Assembly (NCBI GenBank): GCA_902494515.1
Contig: CABUTS010000048.1
Span: 1 to 21,473 of the forward strand
Direction: 5' to 3'
From: an uncultured Muribaculaceae bacterium
GTDB lineage: Bacteria; Bacteroidota; Bacteroidia; Bacteroidales; Muribaculaceae
Length of the DNA: 21,473 nt
The notes beneath the pieces were generated by a model that saw nothing but the letters and a program-made list of their open reading frames with translations, did no database searches and was not told where the DNA came from. This document shows, piece by piece, positions 7,338 to 13,969 of this stretch. The translations under genes were made by a program, and so were the position numbers. The first letter of the stretch is position 1. Each line of letters starts with the position of its first letter.

Positions 7338-8999
7338 TTACTCCATCCCGAGGAGTGAGCGGGCATTGGCGCGGGCGGCTTCGTTTACGGTCGAACCGGA
7401 GAGCATCACGGCCAGTTCGTCGACGCGCTGCTCCGGGGTGAGCTCCTGGATTCGGGTGACGGTGGAGGTGTCGGTGTCCTGTTTGAACACCTTGTAGTGG
7501 GCGTTTCCCTGGGCGGCGACCTGCGGCAGATGGGTGATGGCCATAACCTGAATGTTGCGCGAAATATCGTGCATCATTTCCCCCATCCGGTTGGCAACGT
7601 CGCCTGACACGCCGGTGTCGACCTCGTCGAAAATGATTGACGGAAGCTGCATCTTGTCGGCAACAATCGACTTAATGGAGAGCATCAGACGGGAAATCTC
7701 GCCCCCCGAAGCAGCGTTGCCCACCGGCATCGGGGTCTGGTTTTTGTTGAACGCAAAGAGGAATTCGATGAAGTCGATACCTGTGGCGGTCAGTTCGGTT
7801 TCTTTCACCGAAATCTCAACCTGCAGGTTCTTCATCCCTAAGGGCAAAGCCTTCTCTTTAAGCAGTTTGCCGAACTCCTCGGCGGTTTTACGGCGCACAG
7901 CCGAAATCTCCCGGGCCATGTCGAGGGCCTCCTTTTTGGCGCGCTTGGCGGCCAACTGGAGGGTGTGGAGCGATTCGTCGCCAATGTCGATGGAACGCAG
8001 ACGTTCGTGAATCTTGTCGCGCAGGGCAATCAGTTCCCCCACGGAGTCGACCTTGTGGCGGCGCTCCAGATCGTAGATTAAGTTGAGACGTTCCTCCACG
8101 GCTTCGAGCTGCTGCGGGTCGCCCCCCAGACCGCGGTCGGCATTGGCGAAGGTGTCGTAAATGTCGCGGCACTCCACGCGCAGGGCGTGGATGCGGTCGG
8201 GAATATCCTCTGTACCCTCGAGGAGGTCGGAGAGCGAACGGGCCTCGTCGGCGGCAGTTTTCAGCAGGGTATCGACGTTCTCCTCGCCGTCGCCGAGCGC
8301 GCCGAGCAACACACTGAGCGACTGCTTGATGTCGGCCATGTTGATGAGCACTTCGCGCTCCCGCTCGAGTTCCTCCTGTTCGTCATCGCGCAGCTGCGCT
8401 TCGTCGAGCTGGCGGAACTGATAACGGAGGTATTCCTCCTCCTCGCGCGACTGCTCGATGGAGCGGCGGGTGACCTGAAACTGGCGCACGGCAGCGCGGT
8501 ATTTCTCATATAGTCCGGCGAATCTGGCCAGCTGCGCTTCGTTGCCCGACAGGGAGTCGATTATGCGGAGCTGATACGGCGGGGACACCAGCAGCAGGTT
8601 CTGGTGCTGCGAATGGATGTCGACAAGCTGCAGGGCAATCTGCTGGAGCACGGCCACGGTCACCGGGGTGTCGTTGACGAATGCCCGCGAGCGGCCGCCG
8701 GGGGCGATTTCGCGCCGGAGGATGATGTGCTCAGGATCCCAGTCGATGTCGTTTTCAGCGCAAATCGTCTGGAGATTGCCGTAACCCTTGACCGAGAAGG
8801 AGGCCTCGGTTACGGATTTCAGCTTCGGGTCGCGGACCGCCTTGGTGTCGGCCCTTCCGCCCAGCAGCAGCGACAGGGCGCCGAGCATTATCGACTTGCC
8901 CGCGCCGGTTTCGCCGGTGATGATGTTGAAGCCGGGATGAAACGTTATGTCCATCCGGTCGATCAGCGCATAGTTTGAAATATGGAGGGTTTCAATCAT
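7338..8999 (-). CDS. recN: DNA repair protein RecN
   Basis: This 553-residue SMC-like ATPase of double-strand break repair has a typical length for RecN. Walker A GETGAGKS is at 29-36. A long Glu/Arg-rich region (about 160-390) is the coiled coil that folds back. The ABC signature NAASGGEISRLML (428-440) and Walker B IIFDEVDTGVSG (455-466) follow, then ITHLPQVAAQG (488-498), the switch-region His. Paired ATP heads bind DNA ends and promote RecA-dependent repair. The start MIETLHISNYALID matches the family, so the ATG at 8999 is well supported. No SOS operator was recognised upstream. It lies in the same orientation as its neighbours, after the DUF4835 gene. Confidence 0.95.
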   Translation of the reverse strand: MIETLHISNYALIDRMDITFHPGFNIITGETGAGKSIMLGALSLLLGGRADTKAVRDPKLKSVTEASFSVKGYGNLQTICAENDIDWDPEHIILRREIAPGGRSRAFVNDTPVTVAVLQQIALQLVDIHSQHQNLLLVSPPYQLRIIDSLSGNEAQLARFAGLYEKYRAAVRQFQVTRRSIEQSREEEEYLRYQFRQLDEAQLRDDEQEELEREREVLINMADIKQSLSVLLGALGDGEENVDTLLKTAADEARSLSDLLEGTEDIPDRIHALRVECRDIYDTFANADRGLGGDPQQLEAVEERLNLIYDLERRHKVDSVGELIALRDKIHERLRSIDIGDESLHTLQLAAKRAKKEALDMAREISAVRRKTAEEFGKLLKEKALPLGMKNLQVEISVKETELTATGIDFIEFLFAFNKNQTPMPVGNAASGGEISRLMLSIKSIVADKMQLPSIIFDEVDTGVSGDVANRMGEMMHDISRNIQVMAITHLPQVAAQGNAHYKVFKQDTDTSTVTRIQELTPEQRVDELAVMLSGSTVNEAARANARSLLGME

Positions 9000-9052
9000 T
9001 TGGCAATGTCGCTTACAGTTGTTAGTGAACGGAAACAGATGTCGGGTTTCGG

Positions 9053-9091
9053 GGAAAACAAGCGTTGTTTGGTGGAAAACAAGCGTTGTTT
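9053..9091. repeat. Two 18-bp direct repeats, 21-bp step, in the DUF4835-recN gap
   Basis: GGAAAACAAGCGTTGTTT is present exactly at 9053-9070 and 9074-9091. Each copy holds its own inverted repeat, AAACAA-GCG-TTGTTT, so RNA from either strand could form two small hairpins. The array begins 17 bases downstream of the DUF4835 stop and about 55 bases upstream of recN. The rest of the gap (9000-9107) shows nothing else I can name. Confidence 0.85.
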
Positions 9092-9107
9092 CGGGGAACG
9101 TCGGCGG

Positions 9108-10055
9108 TTACTGCTCCTTGTTGGTGCCGGCTTTTATCATGTTAATCCGCTTCATCTCAGTCGGATAGATGGGTGTGAGAAGCTGTACGACCTTGTCGCG
9201 CTCGGTCTGCGGTGCCTTGGTGTAGATGTTCACCAACTCGTCGAGCTTGGCGTCACGGAAGATGGAGAGGCCCACCGACATGGGGTCGGACTCCATGATG
9301 GCGGTCAGATTCTCGAGGGTCGCGGTGATGGCGGCGCGTCCTTTGTCGGGCGACAGGGCCATCTCGTCGAGTCCCTTGCGGTGGTAGTCATACATTATCT
9401 TGCGGAGCGCCCCGGCTGCCTGATCGGTGAACGCCGCCAGCACCGACGAACGGTTGCGCTTGTCCTCGAACGCCTTCCAGCCGATTTCGCCCGCCGACTG
9501 GGCCTGCTGCACAATCTGCGCCAACTGGTCGTACATCGGCTGGCCGCCGTTGGGGGCGAAGGAGTCGCAGTCGACGGCTATGAACAGATAGGCGTAGAAA
9601 TTCAGAATGGCGGTCAGCTGGCTCTCCATAGTGTTGATGGTGAAGTTCAGCGGCTGTCCCTCCTGATATTCAAACTGGATGTTGTCGTCCTTGAAGTTCA
9701 GCAGCGTGGTGGTGTAGTTGGTGTTGTAGACCGGGCGGGAGACCTGAACCTGCAGGTTGCCCGTCATCTTGTCGTCGGTGTAATCGGTCAGGGTCAGGAA
9801 GAATCGGCACTCGATTCGCTCGTTGGTGGCGTACTGCAGGTTTGTGAAATGGTTCTCGTTGAGATATTCCGTGATGGCCTCCTTGAGGGTTTCGAAAACG
9901 CTCTTATTGGTGGTCTGAATCTGGTCGGTGTTGATTGTGACATCGCATTTCAGCTCCTGAGCGTTCCCCGTGGCGAAGGCCGCAAGCATGACAACCGCCA
10001 CAAGGGCAATCCTCATGAATCCTCGGCGCAGTATGTCGGATATGGTTTTCAGCAT
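9108..10055 (-). CDS. DUF4835 family protein (PorD-like), secreted
   Basis: This protein has 315 residues. An N-terminal hydrophobic stretch (IALVAVVMLAAFATGNAQ, about 15-33) is a signal peptide with a plausible cut after AQ. A second in-frame ATG at 10016 (residue 14) would give a more compact signal peptide and may be the true start. The mature protein opens with ELKCDVTINTDQIQTT and continues with YLNENHFTNLQY and TNERIECRF, which I recognise as the Bacteroidetes-specific DUF4835 family, also labelled PorD and linked by that name to type IX secretion. Its biochemical role is not established. It probably acts in the periplasm or at the outer membrane. It sits between coaBC and recN within a housekeeping cluster. 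I believe that placement is shared across Bacteroidales, but I have not verified it. Confidence 0.75.
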   Translation of the reverse strand: MLKTISDILRRGFMRIALVAVVMLAAFATGNAQELKCDVTINTDQIQTTNKSVFETLKEAITEYLNENHFTNLQYATNERIECRFFLTLTDYTDDKMTGNLQVQVSRPVYNTNYTTTLLNFKDDNIQFEYQEGQPLNFTINTMESQLTAILNFYAYLFIAVDCDSFAPNGGQPMYDQLAQIVQQAQSAGEIGWKAFEDKRNRSSVLAAFTDQAAGALRKIMYDYHRKGLDEMALSPDKGRAAITATLENLTAIMESDPMSVGLSIFRDAKLDELVNIYTKAPQTERDKVVQLLTPIYPTEMKRINMIKAGTNKEQ

Positions 10056-10107
10056 TTGGTGGGCAATCGGTTCGTAGGGTCGAGCCTTTGGCGGATATTG
10101 CGTGAGA

Positions 10108-11466
10108 TTATTCTTGTGTCAGGGCGTCGGCGAAAAAGTCGGCCAGATGGGTGGCGATTTCGCGTTTGCTTTGGAGCGGCAGCTGCGCGGGCTCTTCTTT
10201 ATCAACGAAATATACGGTCACTTTGTTGGTGTCGGTGCCGAATCCGGCGCCGGGGTCGCGCAGCGAGTTCATCACGATCATGTCGAGGTTCTTGCGCTGC
10301 AGCTTCAGCCGGGCGTTCTGCTGCTCATGGTCGGTTTCGAGGGCGAAGCCGATCAGCAGCTGTCCGGGACGCTTCTGCTGCCCGAGGGTGCGGGCGATGT
10401 CGGGGTTTTTCACCAGACGCAGGCGGGGAGTTTCGTTTCCTTCGCGCTTGATTTTCACGGCCGAAGGGTTCTCGACGGTGTAATCGGCGACGGCGGCACA
10501 CATCACCGCCATATCGGACTGCGGGAAAAGTTCGGCGCATTTCGCCGCCATCTCCTTGCCCGATTCTACGGGGAAAATCTCCACGCCGGGCTCCGTTGCG
10601 GAGACTTCGACCGGACCGGAAACCAACAGCACGTGCGCTCCGCGCGAGGCGAGTTCGTCGGCGATGGCGTAGCCCATCTTCCCGGTGGAATAGTTGGAGA
10701 TGAAGCGCACGGGGTCGATCTTTTCGCGGGTCGGTCCGGCGGTAATCAGCACGGTTTTCCCCTTGAAGTCCTGCTTGAAGTTGGCGGAGGGATAGTTTGG
10801 TTCCTTGAAGTCTTGCTTTAAAGCTCCGGATGTAACGGCTTCCGCATCAGTGACTTCGCATTTTTGGGCTTCCGCTTTGTCAGCTTCGCTGCACGGAGAG
10901 TCGGGGAGCTTGTTTCCGGTCAGGAACCGTTCGATTATTTCGAATATTTTCTCCGGTTCCTCCATGCGCCCCTTCCCTATCAGATGCGAGGCAAGTTCGC
11001 CGGCTTCCGGTTCGATGATGTGGTTGCCGTAGGAGCGGAGCTTCGCGATGTTTGCCGTTGTCGAGGGGTGAGCCATCATGTCGAGGTCCATGGCGGGCGC
11101 CACAAATACCGGCTCTTTGGCCGAGAGGTAGGTGGTGACCAGCATGTTGTCGGCGATGCCGTTTGCCATCTTCCCGATTGTGCAGGCTGTGGCCGGGGCA
11201 ATCACCATTACGTCGGCCCAGAGACCGAGGTCCACATGGCTGTGCCATTCGCCGGTGTTGGCGGTGAAAAACTCGCTCACCACCGGTTTGCCGCTGAGCG
11301 CCGAGAGGGTCACCGGGGTGATGAACTCCTTGGCCGAGGAGGTCATGACAACCTGCACTTCGGCGCCGGCTTTCACGAACAAACGCAGGAGCGACGCCGA
11401 CTTGTATGCGGCGATGCCCCCGGTGATGCCTAAGATTATATGCTTGCCTTGTAGCGTTTTATCCAT
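10108..11466 (-). CDS. coaBC: Bifunctional phosphopantothenoylcysteine decarboxylase / phosphopantothenate-cysteine ligase
   Basis: This enzyme joins cysteine to 4'-phosphopantothenate and then decarboxylates the product, steps two and three of CoA synthesis. CoaC domain (1-183): flavin-binding ILGITGGIAAYKS (11-23), catalytic-type His in HSHVDLG (H77), and APATACTIGKMANGIADNM (90-108). CoaB domain (236-452): VLITAGPTREKIDPVRFIS (239-257), NYSTGKMG and CAAVADY. Two CoaC positions differ from E. coli Dfp: PAMD (124-127) instead of PAMN, and GELAS (156-160) with Ser where Dfp has the active Cys. I think these are lineage-typical. The linker between domains (184-235) is about 50 residues, much longer than usual and internally repetitive (KQDFK at 217-221 and 231-235). 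Length is therefore 452 residues against roughly 400 in the family. Confidence 0.93.
   Translation of the reverse strand: MDKTLQGKHIILGITGGIAAYKSASLLRLFVKAGAEVQVVMTSSAKEFITPVTLSALSGKPVVSEFFTANTGEWHSHVDLGLWADVMVIAPATACTIGKMANGIADNMLVTTYLSAKEPVFVAPAMDLDMMAHPSTTANIAKLRSYGNHIIEPEAGELASHLIGKGRMEEPEKIFEIIERFLTGNKLPDSPCSEADKAEAQKCEVTDAEAVTSGALKQDFKEPNYPSANFKQDFKGKTVLITAGPTREKIDPVRFISNYSTGKMGYAIADELASRGAHVLLVSGPVEVSATEPGVEIFPVESGKEMAAKCAELFPQSDMAVMCAAVADYTVENPSAVKIKREGNETPRLRLVKNPDIARTLGQQKRPGQLLIGFALETDHEQQNARLKLQRKNLDMIVMNSLRDPGAGFGTDTNKVTVYFVDKEEPAQLPLQSKREIATHLADFFADALTQE
10761..10889. repeat. Two different duplicated segments encoding the CoaBC linker
   Basis: CCTTGAAGTCCTGCTTGAAG at 10761-10780 recurs, slightly changed, at 10803-10823 (42-bp step, 14 codons). 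GCTTCCGCATCAGTGACTTCGC... at 10838-10859 is echoed at 10868-10889 (30-bp step, 10 codons). Both steps are multiples of three, so the coaBC frame survives. The repetition is confined to the interdomain linker. Confidence 0.7.
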
Positions 11467-11479
11467 AGTTTCTTAAAGT

Positions 11480-11564
11480 TTTGCCTCCGCAAAGTTTTTG
11501 CCTCCGCAAAGTTTTTGCCTCCGCAAAGTTTTTGCCTCCGCAAAGTTTTTGCTTCCGCAAAGTT
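11480..11564. repeat. Five tandem 17-bp repeats between the exonuclease gene and coaBC
   Basis: The unit TTTGCCTCCGCAAAGTT occurs five times head to tail at 11480-11496, 11497-11513, 11514-11530, 11531-11547 and 11548-11564. The first four are identical and the fifth has one change (CTTCC). A degraded sixth copy runs on to about 11580 and meets the exonuclease stop. Each unit contains TTTGC-CTCC-GCAAA, a 5-bp hairpin. The array fills nearly the whole gap and ends 13 bases before the coaBC ATG, so the coaBC leader RNA would carry it. Confidence 0.95.
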
Positions 11565-11579
11565 TGGCCTCTGCGCGGT

Positions 11580-12359
11580 TTAGGCGTTCTTGTTTTTCAT
11601 CGAGGCGCGGAGCTTGATGGCCATGAACGCGCGCTTGGTGTTGGAGGGGAAGTCGCCCTGCTGAATCCAGCTGAAATAGCCCGGATCGCGGCGGAGCACG
11701 TCGGCTGCGAGCTGCCCTTTGTACTTGCCGAAGTTGATGACCTCGCGGTGCTGGTCGTCGTAGATCAGACGCCCCATCAGGTCGACATTGTGGGTCTGCG
11801 AGGAGTATTCGGCGAGCTGGGCGATGTCGTTGGCCAGGTCGTCGTAGCGGTCGAGCTGCGCCATGAGCACCTCGTAAGTGGCGCGGGTGTCGGCGTTGGC
11901 CGAATGGGCGTCCTCCAGATTTTTGTCGCAGTAGAAGCGGTAGGCGGCCGAGAGGGTGCGCTGCTCCTTCTTGTGGAAAATTGTCTGGACGTCCACGAAC
12001 TTCACATCCGAAAGGTCGAAGTCGATGCCGACGCGGGCGAACTCTTCGGCCAGCAGCGGGATGTCGAAGCGGTTGGAGTTGAAGCCTCCGAGGTCGCAGC
12101 CGGCGAAGCTCTGAGCCAGAGCCGGAGCGATGTCGGCGAAGCTGGGCTTGTCGGCGACATCCTCGTCGGTGATATGATGGATGGCGGTGGCTTCGGCGGG
12201 AATCGGGCAGCCGGGGTTAATTCGGAGGGTGCGCTGTATGTCGGTGCCGTCGGGCAGAACCTTGATCATGGAAATCTCCACGATGCGGTCGCGCATGATG
12301 TCGGTACCGGTGGTTTCCAGGTCGAAAAACATTATCGGCCTGCTGAGTTTCAGTTTCAT
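11580..12359 (-). CDS. DEDDh-type 3'-5' exonuclease (DnaQ/ExoX-like)
   Basis: This 259-residue exonuclease has the full DEDDh set: FFDLETTG with D13 and E15, FNSNRFDIPLL with D99, and HSANADTRAT with H152 and D157. The catalytic domain covers about 8-175. The C-terminal part (NFGKYKGQLAADVL, about 208-222, then DPGYFSWIQQGDFP) is the small ExoX-like C-terminal region seen in Bacteroidetes members, absent from E. coli epsilon. It removes nucleotides from 3' ends with two metal ions, in proofreading or repair. Its position directly after dnaN suggests a link with the replisome, and homologues are often named DNA polymerase III epsilon subunit. Whether it proofreads or acts in repair cannot be told from sequence. 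Confidence 0.88.
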   Translation of the reverse strand: MKLKLSRPIMFFDLETTGTDIMRDRIVEISMIKVLPDGTDIQRTLRINPGCPIPAEATAIHHITDEDVADKPSFADIAPALAQSFAGCDLGGFNSNRFDIPLLAEEFARVGIDFDLSDVKFVDVQTIFHKKEQRTLSAAYRFYCDKNLEDAHSANADTRATYEVLMAQLDRYDDLANDIAQLAEYSSQTHNVDLMGRLIYDDQHREVINFGKYKGQLAADVLRRDPGYFSWIQQGDFPSNTKRAFMAIKLRASMKNKNA

Positions 12360-12394
12360 TTATTTAGCCTTAAGGTAGGAAGTCCTGAACGTCA

Positions 12395-12448
12395 TACTTC
12401 CCTGTTATGGAAGAAAACACTGCTGATTTGCTGAATTTTACTTCCCTG
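12395..12448. repeat. Two copies of TACTTCCCTG in the dnaN-exonuclease gap
   Basis: TACTTCCCTG is at 12395-12404 and 12439-12448. The first is also part of a weak stem CTTCC/GGAAG. This 146-bp gap shows no recognisable promoter box for the exonuclease gene. Confidence 0.5.
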
Positions 12449-12463
12449 ATAAATATAAAGTTT

Positions 12464-12486
12464 CCCGGGACAAGAGTTGCCCCGGG
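12464..12486 (-). terminator. G+C-rich hairpin after dnaN
   Basis: CCCGGGACAA (12464-12473) pairs with TTGCCCCGGG (12477-12486) around the loop GAG, with one internal mismatch. It lies 20 bases past the dnaN stop. On the minus strand it is followed by AAACTTTATATTTATC, which is A+T-rich but not a clean T-run. It is a possible partial terminator or processing hairpin between dnaN and the exonuclease gene. Confidence 0.45.
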
Positions 12487-12505
12487 GTGATGGAAGTGTC
12501 GGGAA

Positions 12506-13711
12506 TCAGAATTCCTGAACGGTCATGGGCATCAGGATGACGACCATGTCGGTGTTTTCGGGATTCTCTTCGGGAAGGAATACGCCGGGACGCGAGGGGT
12601 CGGCGAGTTTGATGAGAATATTGGGGGTGGAGAGGGTGTTGAAGATTTCAATCAGGTAGCCGGCGGAGAAACCGATCACCAGGTCGCGGCCGTCGTAGTC
12701 GCAGCTGACGTTTTCGATGGCGAAGGTGGAGTGGCTGGTGTCGTCGACCTTCAGTTCGAGTTGGCCGGGGCTGAAACGGAGCTTCATCAGGCCGTGGGTG
12801 GGATCGGCGCAGACTGCCACGCGGCGGGTGGAGGCGAGAATCGACTCGCGGTCGAGTGTGGCGGTGAAGGGGTTGTTCTTCGGAATCACGCGCTCATAGG
12901 GAGGGAAGTTCCCCTTGATCAGACGGCAGCTCAGGGTGATGTTTCCGGTGGAGAAGGTTGCCGATTTCTCGGTCAGCACCATCTTGATGGTTTCGGGTTT
13001 CTCGATCTGTTCGTCGATTTCCGATTTCTCCTTCTTGTCGGCCTTTTCGCTCTTTTCGAGCATCTGGCGGAGCAGGGTCGCGGGCTTGACGGGGAGGATG
13101 AAGTGGCGCTCGAAACCGGGGATGGTTGTGGAATCCTGATAGCGTACGAGCTTGCGGGTGTCGGTGGCCACGAAGTTCAGGCCGTCGGCCTTGAAGTCGA
13201 ACAGGATACCGAGAAGCTGCGGACGGATGGGGTCGGTTGCTACGGCGAAGAGTGTGTTCGAGATGCCGTTGAGCACCGTCTTGGCGGGGAGCTCGAGTTC
13301 AACCGGGGTTTCGTCGCCCTTATGGATTTCGGCTAGAGGATCGCTGCTGACAGGATACTGGTTGGCGTCCATGGCCACGAAGTCGAATTTGCCGCCGAGA
13401 TACTCCACTTTCATGGCGAGAGAATCCATGTCGACGGAGACGGTCACGTCAACGTCGGGAAGCTCTTTGGTGATGTCGCAGAGGCGCTTGGCGTTGGCCA
13501 GGAAGCGGCTGGATTCGTCGGCCTGCGAGATAGCCATGCGGGCCACGAGAGTGTTCTCGGTGTCGGATGCGGTGACTGTGAGCTGATTGCTTTCGGCGTC
13601 AACCTCGAGCAGGAAGTTGTCGAGGACAGTTAAGGTGTTCTTGGAGTTGATGGTCTTGCTGACACTCGACAGGAGCGAGTAGAGAGCCCGGCTTGATACG
13701 GTAAAGTTCAT
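12506..13711 (-). CDS. dnaN: DNA polymerase III beta subunit (sliding clamp)
   Basis: This 401-residue processivity clamp starts at the ATG at 13711 (MNFTVSSRALYSLLSSVSKT), as homologues do. The frame continues upstream but that part is promoter DNA. Three similar domains can be followed: 1-120, about 130-260 and 270-401. The ending VVILMPMTVQEF is the family C-terminus. The protein forms a ring dimer on DNA and tethers polymerase III and other clamp-binding proteins. It is about 25 residues longer than usual, owing to a Lys/Glu-rich insertion at about 219-241 (EKADKKEKSEIDEQIEKPE) in domain 2, between LLRQMLEKS and TIKMVLTEKSATF. It is the first gene of the cluster running to rlmB. dnaA is not in the window. 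Confidence 0.95.
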   Translation of the reverse strand: MNFTVSSRALYSLLSSVSKTINSKNTLTVLDNFLLEVDAESNQLTVTASDTENTLVARMAISQADESSRFLANAKRLCDITKELPDVDVTVSVDMDSLAMKVEYLGGKFDFVAMDANQYPVSSDPLAEIHKGDETPVELELPAKTVLNGISNTLFAVATDPIRPQLLGILFDFKADGLNFVATDTRKLVRYQDSTTIPGFERHFILPVKPATLLRQMLEKSEKADKKEKSEIDEQIEKPETIKMVLTEKSATFSTGNITLSCRLIKGNFPPYERVIPKNNPFTATLDRESILASTRRVAVCADPTHGLMKLRFSPGQLELKVDDTSHSTFAIENVSCDYDGRDLVIGFSAGYLIEIFNTLSTPNILIKLADPSRPGVFLPEENPENTDMVVILMPMTVQEF

Positions 13712-13752
13712 TGTATCTTTGTATAGTGATTTGTCAAAACGGATTGAAAACT

Positions 13753-13807
13753 GTTGCGCAGCGAACCGGCAAAACTGATGAGCGGAACCGGCAAAGCCGT
13801 TGCGCAG
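13753..13807. repeat. Direct repeats in the dnaN leader (GTTGCGCAG and AACCGGCAAA, two copies each)
   Basis: GTTGCGCAG is at 13753-13761 and 13799-13807. Inside that interval AACCGGCAAA is at 13764-13773 and 13786-13795. The segment lies between the proposed dnaN promoter and the ATG, so it would be in the 5' leader. The 10-mer GCGAACCGGC at 13761-13770 recurs at 13892-13901 in the loop of the neighbouring terminator. Confidence 0.75.
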
Positions 13808-13831
13808 AAGGGGCAATACAGTTTATCACGC

Positions 13832-13863
13832 AAAGTTACTAAATTCCCGCCAAACCCCCAAAA
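13832..13863 (-). promoter_or_regulatory. Bacteroidetes-type promoter for dnaN
   Basis: On the minus strand TAACTTTG (13839 down to 13832) fits TAnnTTTG exactly, and TTTG (13863-13860) lies 20 bases upstream as the -33 element. It gives a dnaN leader of about 115 bases that contains the repeats at 13753-13807. Confidence 0.6.
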
Positions 13864-13871
13864 ATAGCAGA

Positions 13872-13908
13872 AAAAAAGTGCACCTGCTCGGCGAACCGGC
13901 AGGTGCAA
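13872..13908 (-). terminator. Intrinsic terminator of the GH31 gene
   Basis: A perfect 9-bp stem, TGCACCTGC (13880-13888) with GCAGGTGCA (13900-13908), encloses the 11-base loop TCGGCGAACCG. On the minus strand it is followed by seven T (A-run 13872-13878). It lies about 60 bases past the GH31 stop and ends just before the dnaN promoter, separating the two transcripts. Confidence 0.8.
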
Positions 13909-13969
13909 AATCATAAAAACGTTTCAGCGCTTAGTTGCGAAGATGTCAGCGAAGTGTGTGGAAGTTTTT

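Noticed and set aside
8982..10451. 489-codon plus-strand open frame across the DUF4835 gene and into coaBC
   Set aside because: It lies wholly antisense to well-supported genes, begins in the recN gap repeats and has low-complexity Arg/Val/Gly-rich sequence with no domain. It is a codon-phase shadow.
11481..12434. 317-codon plus-strand frame starting in the 17-bp array
   Set aside because: It is antisense to the DEDDh exonuclease. Its N-terminus is simply the translated tandem repeat.
13714..13721. Plus-strand TATCTTTG box just upstream of dnaN
   Set aside because: It matches the -7 consensus but has no well-placed -33 element, and no plus-strand gene follows.
13712..13816. 35-codon extension of dnaN to 13816
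   Set aside because: It covers the leader repeats between the promoter and the MNFTV start that homologues share.
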